A stretch of DNA of 64,000 nucleotides from Stercorarius parasiticus (Eukaryota; Chordata; Aves; Charadriiformes; Stercorariidae), in NCBI GenBank assembly GCA_013396915.1, contig VWZL01000187.1:532090-596089 (forward strand). The letters run 5' to 3'. Both the position numbers and the translations under genes were made by a program. This document shows positions 1-12,842 of this stretch, one piece after another. Under the pieces are notes generated by a model. That model was given only the letters and a program-made list of their open reading frames with translations, did not search any database and was not told where the DNA came from. Position 1 is the first letter of the stretch. The number at the start of each line of letters is the position of its first letter.

Positions 1-144
1 ATTCTGTTTGTAGATTTTCTTTGGTGTCTGTGTACATGTTAACTTGTACTTAGCCTGGAGAAGGATTACAGGTCAGCAGGAGAGAGCATCTGGAGTGCAG
101 CATGAAGGAATTCCAGCCACTTGAGCCAGTAAGTCAGCTTCATC

Positions 145-2948
145 GGGGCCCCAACTTAAATGCCTATATGCAAATGCATGTAGCATGGGGAATAAAAAAG
201 AAGAGTTAGAGATGTGAGCATGCCTGCAGGGCTATGATCTTATTGGCATCATGGAGATATGGCAGGATGGCTCCTATGACTGGAGTGTTGTAATGGAAGG
301 ATACAGGCTCTTTAGGAAGGACAGGCAGGGGAGATGAGGAAGGGGTGTCACCCTCGATGTCAATGACCAGCTGGAGTGCTTGGAGCTCTGCCTGGGGATG
401 GATGAGAAGCCGACCAAGAACTTATGGGTCAGGATTGCAGGGACAGGTGACATTACAGTGGGGGTCTGCTACAGGTCATTCAAACAGGATGACCAAACAG
501 ATGAGGCCCTCTGTAGACAGACAGGAGCAGCCTCACATTCTCAAGCCCTAGTCCTCATGGGGAACTTCACCCACCCTGAAATCTGTTGGAGGGACAACAC
601 AGCAGGGCATAAGCTATCCAAGGAGTTGTTGGAATGCGTTGATGATAACTTCCTTCTCCAAGTGATAGAGGAGCCAACAAGGAGAGGTGCTATGCTGGAC
701 CTTGTTCTCACCAACAAGGAGGGGCTGGTGGGGAATACGAAACTCAAGGGCAGCCTTGGCTGAAGTGACCATGAGATAGTGGAGTTCAAGATCCTTAGGG
801 CGGTGAGCAGGGCGCACAGCAAGCTCACTGCCCTGGACTTCAGGAGAGCAGACTTTGGCCTCTTCAGGGATCTGCTTGGTAGAGTACCATGAGATAAAGC
901 TCTGGAGCAAAGAGGGACCCAAGAAAGCTGGTTAATATTTAAGCATCACTTCCTCCAAGCTCAGGAGTGATGCATCCCAACAAAGAGGAAGTTGGGCAAA
1001 AACGCCAGGAGGCCCACATGGATGAACAAGGAGCTCCTGGACAATCTCAAACAGAAAAAGGAAGCCTACAGAGGGTGGAAGCAAGGGCAGATAGCCTGGC
1101 AGGAATACAGAGAAATTGTCTGAGCAGCCAGGGATCAGGTTAGGAAAGCTAAAGCCCTGATAGAATTAAAGCTGGCCAGGGGTGTCAAGGGCAACAAGAA
1201 AAGCTTCTACAGGTACGTCACTGATAAGAGGAAGACTAGGGAAAACGTGTGCCCTCTCTGGAAGGAAACGGGAGAGCTGGTTACCCAGGATATGGAGAAT
1301 GACTTTTTTGCCTCGGTCTTCACCAGCAAGTGCTTTAGCCACACTGCCCAAGTCACAGAAGGCAAAGGCAGGGACTGGGAGAGTGATGAACTGCTCACTG
1401 TGGGAGAAAATCAGGTTTGAGACCATGTAAGGAACCTAAAGGTGCACAAATCTATGGGACCTGATGAGATGCATCCGTGGGTTCTGAAGGAACTGGTGGA
1501 GCTTAAAGATCCCTTCCAACCTAGACGATTCTGTGATTCTATGAAGTTGCTAAGCCACTATCTGTCAGATTTGAGAAGCAGAGGCAGTCCAGTGAAGTTA
1601 TCGCTGACTGGAAAAGGGGAAACATAACCCCCATTTTTAAAAAGGGAAAAAAGGATGAATTAGGGAACTACAGGCCAGTCAGCCTCACCTCTGTGCCTGG
1701 CAAGATCATGGAGCAGATTCTCCTGGAAACTACGCACGTGGAAAACAAGGAGGTGATCAGTGACAGACAACATGGCTTCACTAAGGGCAAATTGTGCCTG
1801 AAAAATTTGGCGGTCTTCTACAATGAGGTGACAGTGTTGGTGGACAAGGGAAGAGCAACTGACATCAACTACCTGAACTTGTGCAAAGTATTTGACAGTG
1901 TCCTGCATGACTTCCTTGTCTCTAAATGGGAGACACGTGAATTTGACAGGTGGACCACTCAAAGGATAAGAATGATTGCATCATGTTGGCTGGTTGGTCA
2001 CACTTAAAGAGTTGTGGTCAATGGCTCAATGTCCAAGTGGAGACCAGTGACAAGTGGCTTTCCTCAGGGGTCGGTATTGGGACTGGCGCTGTTTAATATC
2101 TGTGTCAGTGACATGGACAGTGGGATTGAGTGCACCCTCAGCAAGTTTGACAATGACACCAACCTGTGTGGCGCGGTTGGCCCACTGGAGGGAAGGGATG
2201 TCATCCAGAGGGGTGTCGATAGGCTTGAGAGATGGGCTTGTGCAAACTTCATGTTCAACAAGGCCAACTGCAAGGTCCTGCATATGTGTTGGGGCAATCC
2301 CAAGCACAAATACAGGCTGGGTGGAGAATGGATTGAGAATAGCCCTGAGGAGAAGGGCTTGGGGGTGTTCAGTTGATGAGAAGTTCAACATGATCTGGCA
2401 AGGTGCACTCACAGCCTAGAAAGCCAGCCACATCCTGGGCAGCATCAAAAGAAGTGTGGCCAGCAGGTTGAGGGAGGTGGTTCTACCCCTCTACTCTGCT
2501 CTTCTGAGACCCCAGCTGGAGTACCGCATCCAGCTCCAGGACCCCCAATGTAAGAAGGACATGGACCTGTTAGAGTGAGTCCAGAGAATGGCCACAAAGA
2601 TGATCAGGGTGCTGGAGCACCTCTCCTATGAAGACAAGCTGAGAGTGTTGGGGTTGTTTCAGTCTGGAGAAGAGAAGGCTCCGAGGAGACCTTGTAGCAG
2701 CTTTCCAGTACTTAAAGGGGGCCTACAGGAAAGATTGGGAGGGACTCTTTATCAGGGAGTGGAGTGATAGGACAAGGAGTAATGCTTTTAAACAGAAAGA
2801 GGGGAGATTTCGATTAGATATTACGAAGAAATTCTTTACTGTGAGGGTGGTGAGACACTGGAACAGGTTGCCCAGAGAAGCTGTGGCTGCCCCATCCCTG
2901 GAATTGTTCGAGGCCAGGCTGGATGGGGCTCTGAGCAACTTGGTCTAG
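145..2948 (+). pseudogene. CR1 ORF2 relic (endonuclease plus reverse transcriptase), inactivated
   Basis: ORF2 normally encodes an apurinic-like endonuclease followed by a reverse transcriptase that copies CR1 RNA at the nicked target. Open pieces survive at 380-763, 1693-2007 and 2014-2376 in shifting frames. In the endonuclease, the usual GDFN box reads GNFT (near 556-570), so the Asp and Asn are lost, while the downstream SDHE box (near 763-774) survives just after an in-frame stop. In the reverse transcriptase, motif A reads [11 protein letters not shown], with Asn for the first catalytic Asp. The box expected to be FADD reads FDND (near 2146-2157). The protein is therefore catalytically dead as well as interrupted. 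The C-terminal region can be followed to a stop at 2946-2948, the normal CR1 end. Confidence 0.9.
1502..1545 (+). mobile_element. Tiny nested CR1 3' tail inside CR1 ORF2
   Basis: Within the ORF2 relic, the reading expected to run from the E-L region straight into the A-K-P-L-S region is interrupted by about 44 bases. These have the form of a CR1 3' end: CCCTTCCAACC followed by GATTCTGTGATTCTATGA. The ORF2 match resumes at about 1546 (TTGCTAAGCCACTATCTGTC). The simplest reading is a severely 5'-truncated CR1 insertion into an older CR1. Gene conversion or template switching during reverse transcription is an alternative. Confidence 0.7.
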
Positions 2949-3031
2949 TGGGAGGTGCCTGCCTATGGCAGGGGGGTTGGAACTAGAAGATCTTTAAAGT
3001 CCCTTGCAGCCCAAACCATTCTATGATTCTG

Positions 3032-6000
3032 ACTTTCGAACCTGTTAATATTCTGACACAGTGCTTGAATCCTTTTGTCTTTCTCAGTTTTACTTCTTTA
3101 GTCTAAGCCTCTGGTATCCATTACTGTATGGTTTGGTGCAGAACCAGGCTTTGGAGTCCAAGAAGGCCATTTTGCAAACTGTTAAAGTAAGAATTAATCT
3201 AGCTTTTTTTAAAACACATGCATTTCCCCCCTTTTTCATTTTGTTTCCTAAATTAGTCTTGCAAATGGAGCATTGGGACTGTAATTGCTGAGATTTCCTC
3301 ATCCACACCTAATCCAAAGCTTGAAGATGACTTGTGGTCTTCTTTCCTAGAGTGGCTTGGGGGCTGGCAAGCCTGGTGATTTGAAGGGAAGCCTTGATAG
3401 ACATTATCAGTATTTTTTAAACCCTGCTGTATGACACAACTCTGGCTTGTTTTCTAGAAGGTTGTTGCTTCTTGAGCTGCTTAACTGGTCTCTGAGTTGT
3501 AACAGCTGACCAGAAGTTATGGTCTAACTAGAAGTACCTAGCATGGGCAGAGTTTGGTACTGAAAAGGAGAGGAAGAGGGAAGATGAATCTGATGAACAA
3601 GAAGAGATTGCACTTTTCTGTAGGTGGAGATGCTAAGAGATGCTGCGTGGGAGTTAAGGATTAGAGACCATATAGGAGGCATAGAGTTTTAAAGGCAGAT
3701 AAAAGAAGGCATTTATGGGGAGTGAGGCGTTGGTCATAGAATGTCAGAATTAGTCGGAAAAGGGAAGAAGAAATAATTTGCACAATAAGGAGGAGGAAAA
3801 CAGAGATAAAAATCTCAGGTATAGGTAGCATGTCATGCTGAACTATGGAAATAAGTCAAATGCAAAAATCTGACTTCCAATTATTAACTTATTAGGGAAA
3901 GCATATTGCAATTAATTTTAACTGTAAGAATTAAAATATATTTGTAATTGTAGCAGTATATATGGGTCTGGGTTTATTTTATTTCATTAATATTCTAGGA
4001 AGGGCATTCTTGTGCCATACTACTTATGTATGAAATTCTCTTCAGTCTTTACAGGTGTTTTCTATCATGAGATGCTCTGGAAGACCTGAGGGGCTGGGTA
4101 GATAGTCTTTATTACTTCAGGCAAACATTTATTGTCTTTATTTTCAAAGGATGAAGGAGTACTTTTGGCCCCAACACATCCTTGCTGGATTTATTCCATA
4201 TACACTATATTGTGAAAGGTCCTAATTTATTCATCTCATGATTGAATTTTATATCCTTTCTATTAAAGTTATTCTGCAAGTAATGCAGTCCACTGGATTA
4301 TGGGATTGAGAGTGATGAATAGCATTTGTTACAGAATATTGTCAGAAAGGGAGAATTTCTTGATTTAAAGTTGATAATCAGATAAGCTCCAACAAAATAG
4401 TCCTAGGTGCCTCTTTTTAATACTGCATGCTTATCACTTACATGCCCGTATGCATATAGAGCTCTTCTCAAAACAGAGAGGCATTTTTTTTCTTGAAGGG
4501 TTTCATCTGATACTCTGATTTGTACCAAGTAAAACCTTACTGACAATTGATACCGTACAGAAGGTTGTCAGACTGGGTTTTAAATTAAGATGAGAACAAG
4601 AAGGGATTGCGGAAAAGAAAGAAGCATGATTTAAAAAAGAAAAAAGGAAAAAAAAAAAAAAACCAGAACTTAAGATCACACAGTCATTTGAGATTTCAGT
4701 CACCTTGAGTTACAAAATGTTCTTTTATTCATACTGTTTTAATTGGAGTGTTAAACAGTTTAACAAGAACAGTTCATGCATGTCTTTTTAAAGAAATGAG
4801 TTTTGAAAGGAGATTTAGTGAAAGAGACTGCTGTGAGAATGCAAAATAAACTATGAACATGGCAGTATGGGAAGCATTGTGAGACACGTAAGTTGCCATC
4901 TAACTGTCTAGGCAATGGATTTCCTTTTTTATTATTTTTGCTTTTTTTCAAACCTTCTTGTGTTATGACTTCTTGCTTAGTCATCACTATTCAGCTTCCT
5001 ATGTGCAATCTCAGACCTGGGTTCCAGGTTCCAACTATGCTGGTTTCCTACCATCAAAAAATGCTTTCAAATCAGTTAATTCATTTATGGTATTTGTATC
5101 CTAATGGATATGAGTATGTGACTCTTATACATTACTGTCACTTAGCATTGAAAGGATTTAAGACATCAGCCCTGAGGCTAGGAATTCTTCTATATGCCAG
5201 CAGATGTGGGAATCACTGCTCATTTTGTCACTGCGCTATATGCCAGTAATACTAACATAATCCACCTGGGTGGTTTTCATAGGAATGCCATTCCTTGCAT
5301 GTCGATACAATTTACAAGTTGAAATCTGTATTTCAAACAAAACAAAACAAAAAATCTTGCACATTAATTGCACCCTTTAATTCTTTATCCTTCTTTTCCA
5401 GATTCTGGTTTCACGTTTATGAATTGCAGGTATTCCTAATGCTTCCATAGACAGATCTCCACCTGAAACATTCTATTCTCCATCTGTCCCTTGTGTTTCA
5501 CAGTTGGCATACTTGGATCATTGCTTGCTTCTTGTTTGTTTAATTATTTAAAGTTCTGGAATATTTCTGATTGTTTATGTTAGGGGAATTGATGCCAACA
5601 CATTGTATAATGTCACTGCAGAAAAGCTTTTGCAAAGGGGAGGCCTTGTCTTTCCCTTGGTGAATGAGCTCTGATTTCTGTAGACAAGGGAGTTCTGCAG
5701 TTGGAGACTAGCTCTGCCTTACATTTAGACAGTTCCAGCAGCCTATGGATCATGAGATCTAAATGTACACGCTGTTTTACCTAAAAAAAACCCAACAAAA
5801 CAAACCCCAAAAAAGCCCACCAAAAACAACCCTGCAAAAGTTTATCTGGGCAGATCAGAGAACTCTGTTCAGAATATGGTCAGACACATTTAGGCAAATT
5901 AATCCCCGGTGTAATTTCACTGACTCAGATGGAGTTGCAACAGAAGTTAATTTAGGTATATTTTGCTTCAAAAAAAGCAATAAGAGGAGAGAAGAGAAAA

Positions 6001-7317
6001 GAGCCCACAAATACTTATTTTCAAAAATTTACACGCTTAAAGCTGCAGGGTGCTAAGGGAATGGGGCACTAGGTAATAATATTAACTCTGCACCTTTTCT
6101 TTGCACTGGTATTATTTTCCAAGTGTGACATTCAAAAATCTGACTCCTAGTAACATTTTTATAATTGTCCTTCCTTCTGGCCAAAACACAGGGTCTTTGA
6201 CCATTTGTAATTTTACACTACCATGTTAACATTTAAAAATACGTACTTGTTTAATGGTGGCTAGTGTGTATTCTCGGCTAACATGTTTTTATCAAGAAAG
6301 AGATAACTAAGCGCAAAACATACAGATCATTTTACAAGAGCTTGGATTAATGGACATGATTTCACAGAGGAACTAAGAAACTTCTTGATTTTGTAAATGA
6401 TACTTTACTACAGTAATCTGAAAATAAGAGTGTAAGTGCAGCTTCTACTGTTCCAAGTGGTCAAAGCAGCACATTTTTCTTAACAAGATGATGACTCTGA
6501 TACTAGTGAAGAAAGGAACTTAAGTAAGGCAAGAAAGGTCTCCCTGTGTCTTCACGAGCTGACTTGCGGAGATTGGGAATCTGGTAGTAAATGAAGGATG
6601 CTCAGCGTATGAGACATAGAAACTGTCGTATTACTTCAGGTCTTGGATCCGTTTAGTTTTCCATCTTTGACCTTCACAGTAACTGGATTGACTGCTTCCA
6701 AGAAGGTGCAAGGAGCTTCTTACTGCCTGTTAGCTGTAGTTTCACCTGTTGGTCAGATGCTTTATATCAGTACTGAGAGTATCTAGTGGACAAGGGCACA
6801 GAAATAAGCAAGAGAGAGAAACAGACTATGAATGAAATAAGCTGGCCACACACCAGCACAATCCTGTACTGTTATGAGTTCCACCTCTGAAGTCACCTTT
6901 TCCCCTGAGTTTCATACCTTACTTCCTCAAAGGACCTTTGGTGATCACTGGGGTTGATGGAAGTGAAAGTCCAGTGAGACTGTTAGGATGGATTTTATAT
7001 TGAAACTTGGCCAATGGTTAGAGAATGGACAACACAGGTGTCCCTGGGGTAAAGGTAAGGGAAAGGGCTGGATGTTGTATGTGTTGTGATTGGTTAAAAG
7101 ATGAGGACATATTCATTTAGTCTGTCCAATTTAGCTCAAAAGAGAATGCTGTCCATGTTAAATAAGCTGTTGAAAAGAAATACTCCATGGTAGATGAACA
7201 ATACTCACAATTAGAGAAATGTTTACCGGTAATAGGTAAAGGCAGATTGTCAATAAGAGCTTCTTTGGCCATAATATTCTAATTTATTTTTTTTCAATTT
7301 GTTTGTGGATGCCGCAG
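3032..7317. other. Unique non-coding DNA, no gene recognised
   Basis: AT-leaning sequence with short A- and T-rich runs (for example an A16 run near 4646-4662 and an A/C-rich stretch near 5335-5352). Open frames are short, lack recognisable domains and occur on both strands as expected by chance. I see no repeat family I can name here. Confidence 0.6.
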
Positions 7318-7398
7318 CGGCCATCATGCCCAGAATTACCTTCAAAGTGAGCAAGCTATCATTGTATTTCAGCAAAGAATATGGTCAGAGCAAACCTT
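7318..7398 (+). other. Exon-like segment, weak candidate
   Basis: An 81-base segment is bounded by a plausible acceptor (T-rich tract, then GCCGCAG) and a near-ideal donor (CTT followed by GTAAGTAT at 7399). Two of the three plus-strand frames are open through it. One reads GHHAQNYLQSEQAIIVFQQR and onward; the peptide is not recognised. CpG sites at its left edge are unusual for the surrounding AT-rich DNA. It could be a non-coding RNA exon or a chance pair of splice signals. Confidence 0.2.
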
Positions 7399-10300
7399 GT
7401 AAGTATATGGCTGTAATCTGACATGTAAAGTCATGCCATTTAAAAATGAGGACAGTTTTTAATGATGAAATTAGAAAGGATTGTGGGGTTGGAAGGTCAG
7501 AGTGGAAAGAGCAGTCCCCTGAATGTTTAGATCTTATCCGTAATACAGTTGTGAGGTGCCCAGGTCTCTTTTCTTGGTGCAAAGCAGTATCTGTTTGGCA
7601 AATAAAGTGCTAAATACTAGTTTGTCCTTCCTGCTAACAGTAGAACGGGTCATTATTACTGAAGCCTGACAGCTTTTTCCTTAATTTTCGTAATTAATTT
7701 CTTAATACAGGTTTTTTCTCCTATTATAAGTTTCATCAAACATGTTACATACTCTTATGCTGGATAAATTGGTAGAGGACTTGAGTTCTGTAAGTGTATT
7801 GTAAATTGTCCAGCCTACACCAATAAATGTTTTCTTTCCACGCACCAGAGTAACAGCCTGGTTTCCGTGATCTGTTTAAACTAGTCTAAGTTCACATGGC
7901 CACTGAGAAATGGTCGTTGTCTTCTCCCCTGCCTGTTCTGGTAGTAGCACCTGTGTTCTCAGATGGATGAGGGAGCTCATTTCATCAAAAGCTAATTGAT
8001 TTGTTATTGGTTGGGGCTGGTTTTATTTTTTTCCCTCCTGAGCTGGTTTTCAGCCAGATCAGTTTTTGAATCCAGATGATGGCATGCCCAAGTAACCATG
8101 CTGTTGCCAGTGGTAGGGAGGCACTGGGATCATACAGGCAGGGGAAGTAAAGGCTCATATTTTCAGGAGCAGCATTAATATAGATTAATTTTAACCCATT
8201 TTGATGCTGTACATTAAATTATACCAAAACAGATATTTTACATATCTGCCTAGTGTAACATGTGAAGGCAGGAATACCATTATTTTTATATTTCTCACAA
8301 CTTTACTGCATATGGACCAGACCTTAGCTGACATTTCATTAATTTGTACAGCTGTTGTATACATTGCGTATCTGTGATGTATGGTTAGAAAATATCCATT
8401 TACTTTACATATTTCAGGACATTAAAATCAATACGCTATATTCCGTACTAAAATGACTATAGGAAGTGACATCAATACTTTTTGTTCTGTCTACAAGTAC
8501 ATAAGGAATTTTTAGAAACCTGGGTTTCTTTTACAGAGAATAATCTGTGAGCTGTAGGGAGCTGTAATGACAGAGTTTCATCAGAAGATTCAGTAATCTT
8601 TGGTTTATTTTGCCACTAAAGCCCTGGGATGGAATTAATTTTGTCTAACTTGTATCAGTCCATTTTAATGTTTCCCTGTGCTTTTGCAAATGGATTTGAG
8701 ACAGACTTCAAGTTCCAAGGCATTTAAAACTGATAAAATATTTACAAGCACAACAAACATCTAAAATGATTGCAATTATTATAATGATTCTGGACAAAAT
8801 CCTACAAATTATTGAAAAAACATGACTTGGAGCCAATTAAGATTGGCCTTCCAAATAGTGCAGTGAAGGCAAGTGTTTTAAATGGGACTTGATCATTTTA
8901 TGGAAATCTTGTGGAAATCTAAGCATATAACCAGAAGAGAACATTTCTGACACAAGAAATTCAGTTTGTGTTGAGTCCCTGGTTATCTGACTTTGTTTTC
9001 CCTGTGATCTAAAAAAGGGAGAGGTTATCTTCCTGGATAGAAAGGTCATCTGCCTTAAAAGGAGTCTGGATAACTGTTTTGGGAGGGATTTATACTGTAT
9101 TGCTCCTATGCACCAGGGCTTCCTGATGTTTTTCTGTGGATCAGGGGGGATTTTTCTTTCTTGCCCGGTGATGCACAGTGCTGTTGCAGCTGGTGGCTGT
9201 CTCGAGGCTTGCTTTGTTGTCCCCTGAATCAGCTAGACTGGTTGCAACTAGAGAGGAGCTGAAATCGGGGTATATGGGTGCTCCTCATGACACCGAATTG
9301 TCAAGTACCTGGTTGGTGTGCTTTTGTTTAGACTGTCATTGTCTTATTTGGACTCAATGGGAAATTTGCTCTGAGAATGGTATGGCTGATTTTTTCTTTT
9401 ATTTTTGTGGATTTTTTTGATTTGGTTTGATTTACTTTTTTTTTTGGCCGATTGGTTTGATTTTTGCAGTGCGCTGTAATATGAGTCATGAGCCTTTTCA
9501 GATCTATTCAAAGTGTTATCTAAATAATCCAGTGCCATTTCAGGGACTTTAGTCTCTTCTACTCTCTTCCTATGGCACATTAAACGTCTGTGATTTTTTT
9601 TGTTTGTTTGTTTTTTTAACCGAAAGACATGGTGTATGGTGCTGCGTGGAACAGATGTTGTGAATACGACATCTCTAGCACTATTGCCTGCTATTGTGAG
9701 AATCTAGTCTCAGTGGCCTCAGGGATCATTCCTAACCTGTTACAAGAGATTTGTCTGAGTAAAATTTACATGCTATAGACATTGAACACTACCACCTTTC
9801 CTTACCCTTGTACAAGAAAGATAGATGAACCTCTTCTGTATGGAGTTTGGAGATAAAAAGATATTTCCTTCCACCACCTGCCCTCCTCCCCATCCTCTGT
9901 TAGTCCCTCCAACCCCGGAGTACTGTGTTTCTGGAATCTAGGTGGGGCGGGAAAGGACAGTAATTTAGAGGCAAATGTTGGGTCACACTTTACCTGCTTC
10001 TCCTCTTTGATTTCTATGTGCAGAGAATCCTTGAAGAAACTGGTACCAAGTCATGCTGTGTTAATTTTTTGGGGGGTCTCCATCACAGCCATAAGCATCA
10101 GAGGTTATGGGGGAGTGTTGGCCTGAGCTCCCTTTTGGGTTGGGGGTTACCTTGGTATCCTACCTGCTGCTTTGAGGAAGGCATAGGGAAAGAAAGCTAC
10201 AGGAAGATTTTTCCAAACAGTTTCCAGCAGGTTTATCTGTGATAGGGGATAATCAGTGGCTGTTAAAGTCTGAATGCAGAAAAACTCCGGCTGAGATTTG

Positions 10301-11421
10301 ACATCTTCTTTCTGAATGGAGGCTAAACAGAGAATACCGGTTTTGATCTTATAAAAATATGGAGGCTGGCTTTTAACTGAAGGCATTCAAACTGTATAAT
10401 TCCCCAAATACTTGTGTAGCAGACACTTGTCACTTTATAAAAGTGGTAAATAATCCTATTATGTGCTATAGCTGAATTTATAAAGGCTGAGTTAGGGACC
10501 TAATTCAAACCTGTTTATTCAGAAAAGCACAAACTGTTATTTTGAAACGAACTCTGCACAAACTGGAATCTGAATCCATAAAAACAGATATTGCATGGCT
10601 TCTGTTGAATCATACTGTATGTATCACATACTGAACAGAATGTGTTGTATAAGGAGGTGTACATTCGGTGGTTACCATTCAGCTTATACCCCCATCAGGG
10701 GCTTCCTAGAGCACGTGAACCTTATTTGGGATGCTTGTCTTTTCTTAGCTACAAAGTACAGCAAGAATAATAGATTCAATTGTGGCATAAAACACTTCAA
10801 GGGTTGTAAAATGTTCTAATCCTTTTTAAAATTTTGAAGCCATCCTTGCTCTGTAAACTGCTATCCAGTGATTGATGGCGGGTGGCATGGGGCTGTAGGC
10901 TGATGGAGTTCTTAAATAGAACACCAGACAGCTTCAGATATACCTGACATTGAGAGGCAGAGCTTATCAGCAGCTCTGTCTTGTTTTCTGGGGAAAGGGC
11001 ATAGGAAGTATAGTATAGGAAGTATAGACATTAGGAAGTTTCGTTTTTTACCCGTTTAACTGTCAGACCTGAACGAACTTTGAACGCAAATGAGAATCCA
11101 GTCCCAATTGTTTAAACAGAGACAGATGATAGTCTAAAATTATGTATGTAGTTAAAAATGTCCTGATAATGAAAGGCATGGAGTGCATACAGTACTGGTT
11201 TACTCACTTCATCAGTACTCAAAATTGCCTCTGATTTAGGAATTCTAATATGAAATTAAATCACTTTGTTTTGCTATAATTTCTTTTGTGACATTCTGTG
11301 TGCGTTTTTGATTAGTCACACTTTTCCTCTTTTTCTGTCCTTTTCTATGGTTTCATGCTTTGTTTTGGTTTTTATATTTGGGTGGACCTTCATGTCTTGT
11401 GGCTTTTTAATGTCTTGGTAG
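7399..11421. other. Unique non-coding DNA, no gene recognised
   Basis: No recognisable gene. Contains T-rich and TTTG-rich low-complexity runs near 9398-9465 and 9594-9618, and a 14-base tandem near 11001. A short open frame near 9178-9420 ends in a T-rich run and looks like chance. Confidence 0.6.
11001..11027. repeat. 14-base tandem duplication
   Basis: The unit ATAGGAAGTATAGT is followed at once by a second copy matching its first 13 bases. Probably replication slippage. Confidence 0.8.
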
Positions 11422-11521
11422 CATTCCTGTGCAACCTGCCCTAAGGTGACCCTGCTCTGGCAGGGGGGTTGGACTAGATGATCTCCAGAGGTCCCTTCCA
11501 ACCCTATGATTCTATGATGAT
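11422..11521 (+). mobile_element. CR1 3' tail, 5'-truncated copy
   Basis: About 100 bases match the CR1 3' end: CTGCTCTGGCAGGGGGGTTG, then a GGACTAGATGATCT box, AGGTCCCTTCCAACCC, and the terminal CTATGATTCTATGAT repeat. Severe 5' truncation is the usual outcome of CR1 target-primed reverse transcription. The tail differs from the one at 2950-3031 (GACCCTGCTCTGGCAG rather than the CCATGGCAG type), so it belongs to another CR1 subfamily. It carries no coding sequence. Confidence 0.92.
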
Positions 11522-12842
11522 AGGGTAACATAGCTCCATTATTTTCTCTCAGTTTTCACCTGTTGACTGCCTTCGCAGCCACAATCGTCTATTCTCTTTT
11601 CTCTCCTGATTCTTTGTCATGCCACGAGTGACAGTTTTGACGCAATATGGACTAAAATGGCAATGATGGACAAAAGATAAATTGTTTTTATATCCAGAAC
11701 ATACAACAGGTACTGCTGATTACCCATAACACTTGAGATCAGCACTTGGCTGCAGAAAAAGAGACTGACAGTGAATTCCAGGAAAGCTAAGATGATAAGG
11801 GTGGAGAAAGTAAGTCACTCGGCACTCATATGTAGCATTTCCAACATTTTCACATTCAATCTAAAGACAATATGTTAAACTATCTTTGCCTGGATTTGTT
11901 GGGTTTTAGATTCTGTTTTTCTTTTTTGTGAGAAATGGTCTTCTCTACAAATTGTGTTTCCTTCCTTTTTTTTTTTTTTTTAATTGAAGTTCAGTGATGG
12001 TAATTTTCATATTCATGACCGGGGGCGTCAAAGCTTACAGAAGATATGGTAAGTGCAAAATGCCGTGCACCACCTTTTCCATGATGCAAATTGCCAAAAT
12101 CCTATGCTGTATTAGTTTCTGTCTTAATGCCACTTCTATTGAGTTATAGGTTGAATTCAAGGTTTTGGCCTTGCGCTTAAGTTAATTGGATTCATAAGGA
12201 ATATCATGAACAGTAACATTAAGTCAACTGTATTCCACCTGAAGAATGGAATTGATAAATGTTGAAGTGAAAATAGTGTTTGTGGGACATGGATGAAGTC
12301 CTTTGGGGTGTGATCAGAATACCTATAAACTTTTGTGTTTAAAACCTCACCTCTGCCTTTCCTGTGATACCAACACAGACTGTTTAGCAACAATGATAAT
12401 ACTTCACTTACTCCTTAGCCTTGTCAATGCCAGTCCAGTGTCTGGACCATGATCAGTTCTTTTTACACATTATATTTATCCATGGAGGGTCGTTCTATTA
12501 ATAGTCACATTGCCAGTTGGGTTAGATTTTTGAATAAAAATTACTGTGAAGTCTTCTGCTGCGCTTTGTAAGGGTGAACAGGTTTCAGTGGTGGAACAAC
12601 CCCTATGGTAGAGCCAATTTCTGTATTGTTGTAGCGGAACAGAGCAGTCATTCCTGGGGAGGATACTTTTTGTCTGCTTTCTGCAGTTGGTTGAACAGAG
12701 GTCAGATTTGTTGGAAGCTGCTTAATTGTACAGGCAGCACTGCTCAGACCATGGAGCACAGCTTCATGCTGTTCTCTCAGCTGTCTGCTCCTTCTGCAAT
12801 GATTGGCTCTGCTTCTTTTCAACTGCTAACATCTCACTACAG
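11522..12842. other. Non-coding DNA leading into a GC-richer island
   Basis: No gene recognised. A T16 run lies near 11966-11981. From about 12540 the base composition becomes noticeably richer in G and C than the flanks and stays so until about 13430. A 210-codon open frame (12574-13206) spans this island; only the central part discussed in the next entry looks protein-like. Confidence 0.55.

Larger units (their letters stand above)
1..3031 (+). mobile_element. CR1 LINE retrotransposon, long decayed copy, left end cut by window
   Basis: CR1 is the dominant non-LTR retrotransposon of birds. From about position 120 the sequence follows CR1 ORF2 in order: an endonuclease region (about 150-900), a linker, a reverse transcriptase (about 1600-2400), a C-terminal region to 2948, then the short 3' untranslated tail ending near 3031 in the CR1-type termination CCATTCTATGATTCT. 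The first 120 bases also look CR1-like (the ORF1-ORF2 junction region), so the element probably begins before the window; that part is less certain. Many stops and frameshifts break the frame, so the copy is dead. No target duplication is expected for CR1 and none was seen. A secondary CR1 tail sits inside it near 1502-1545. Confidence 0.93.
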
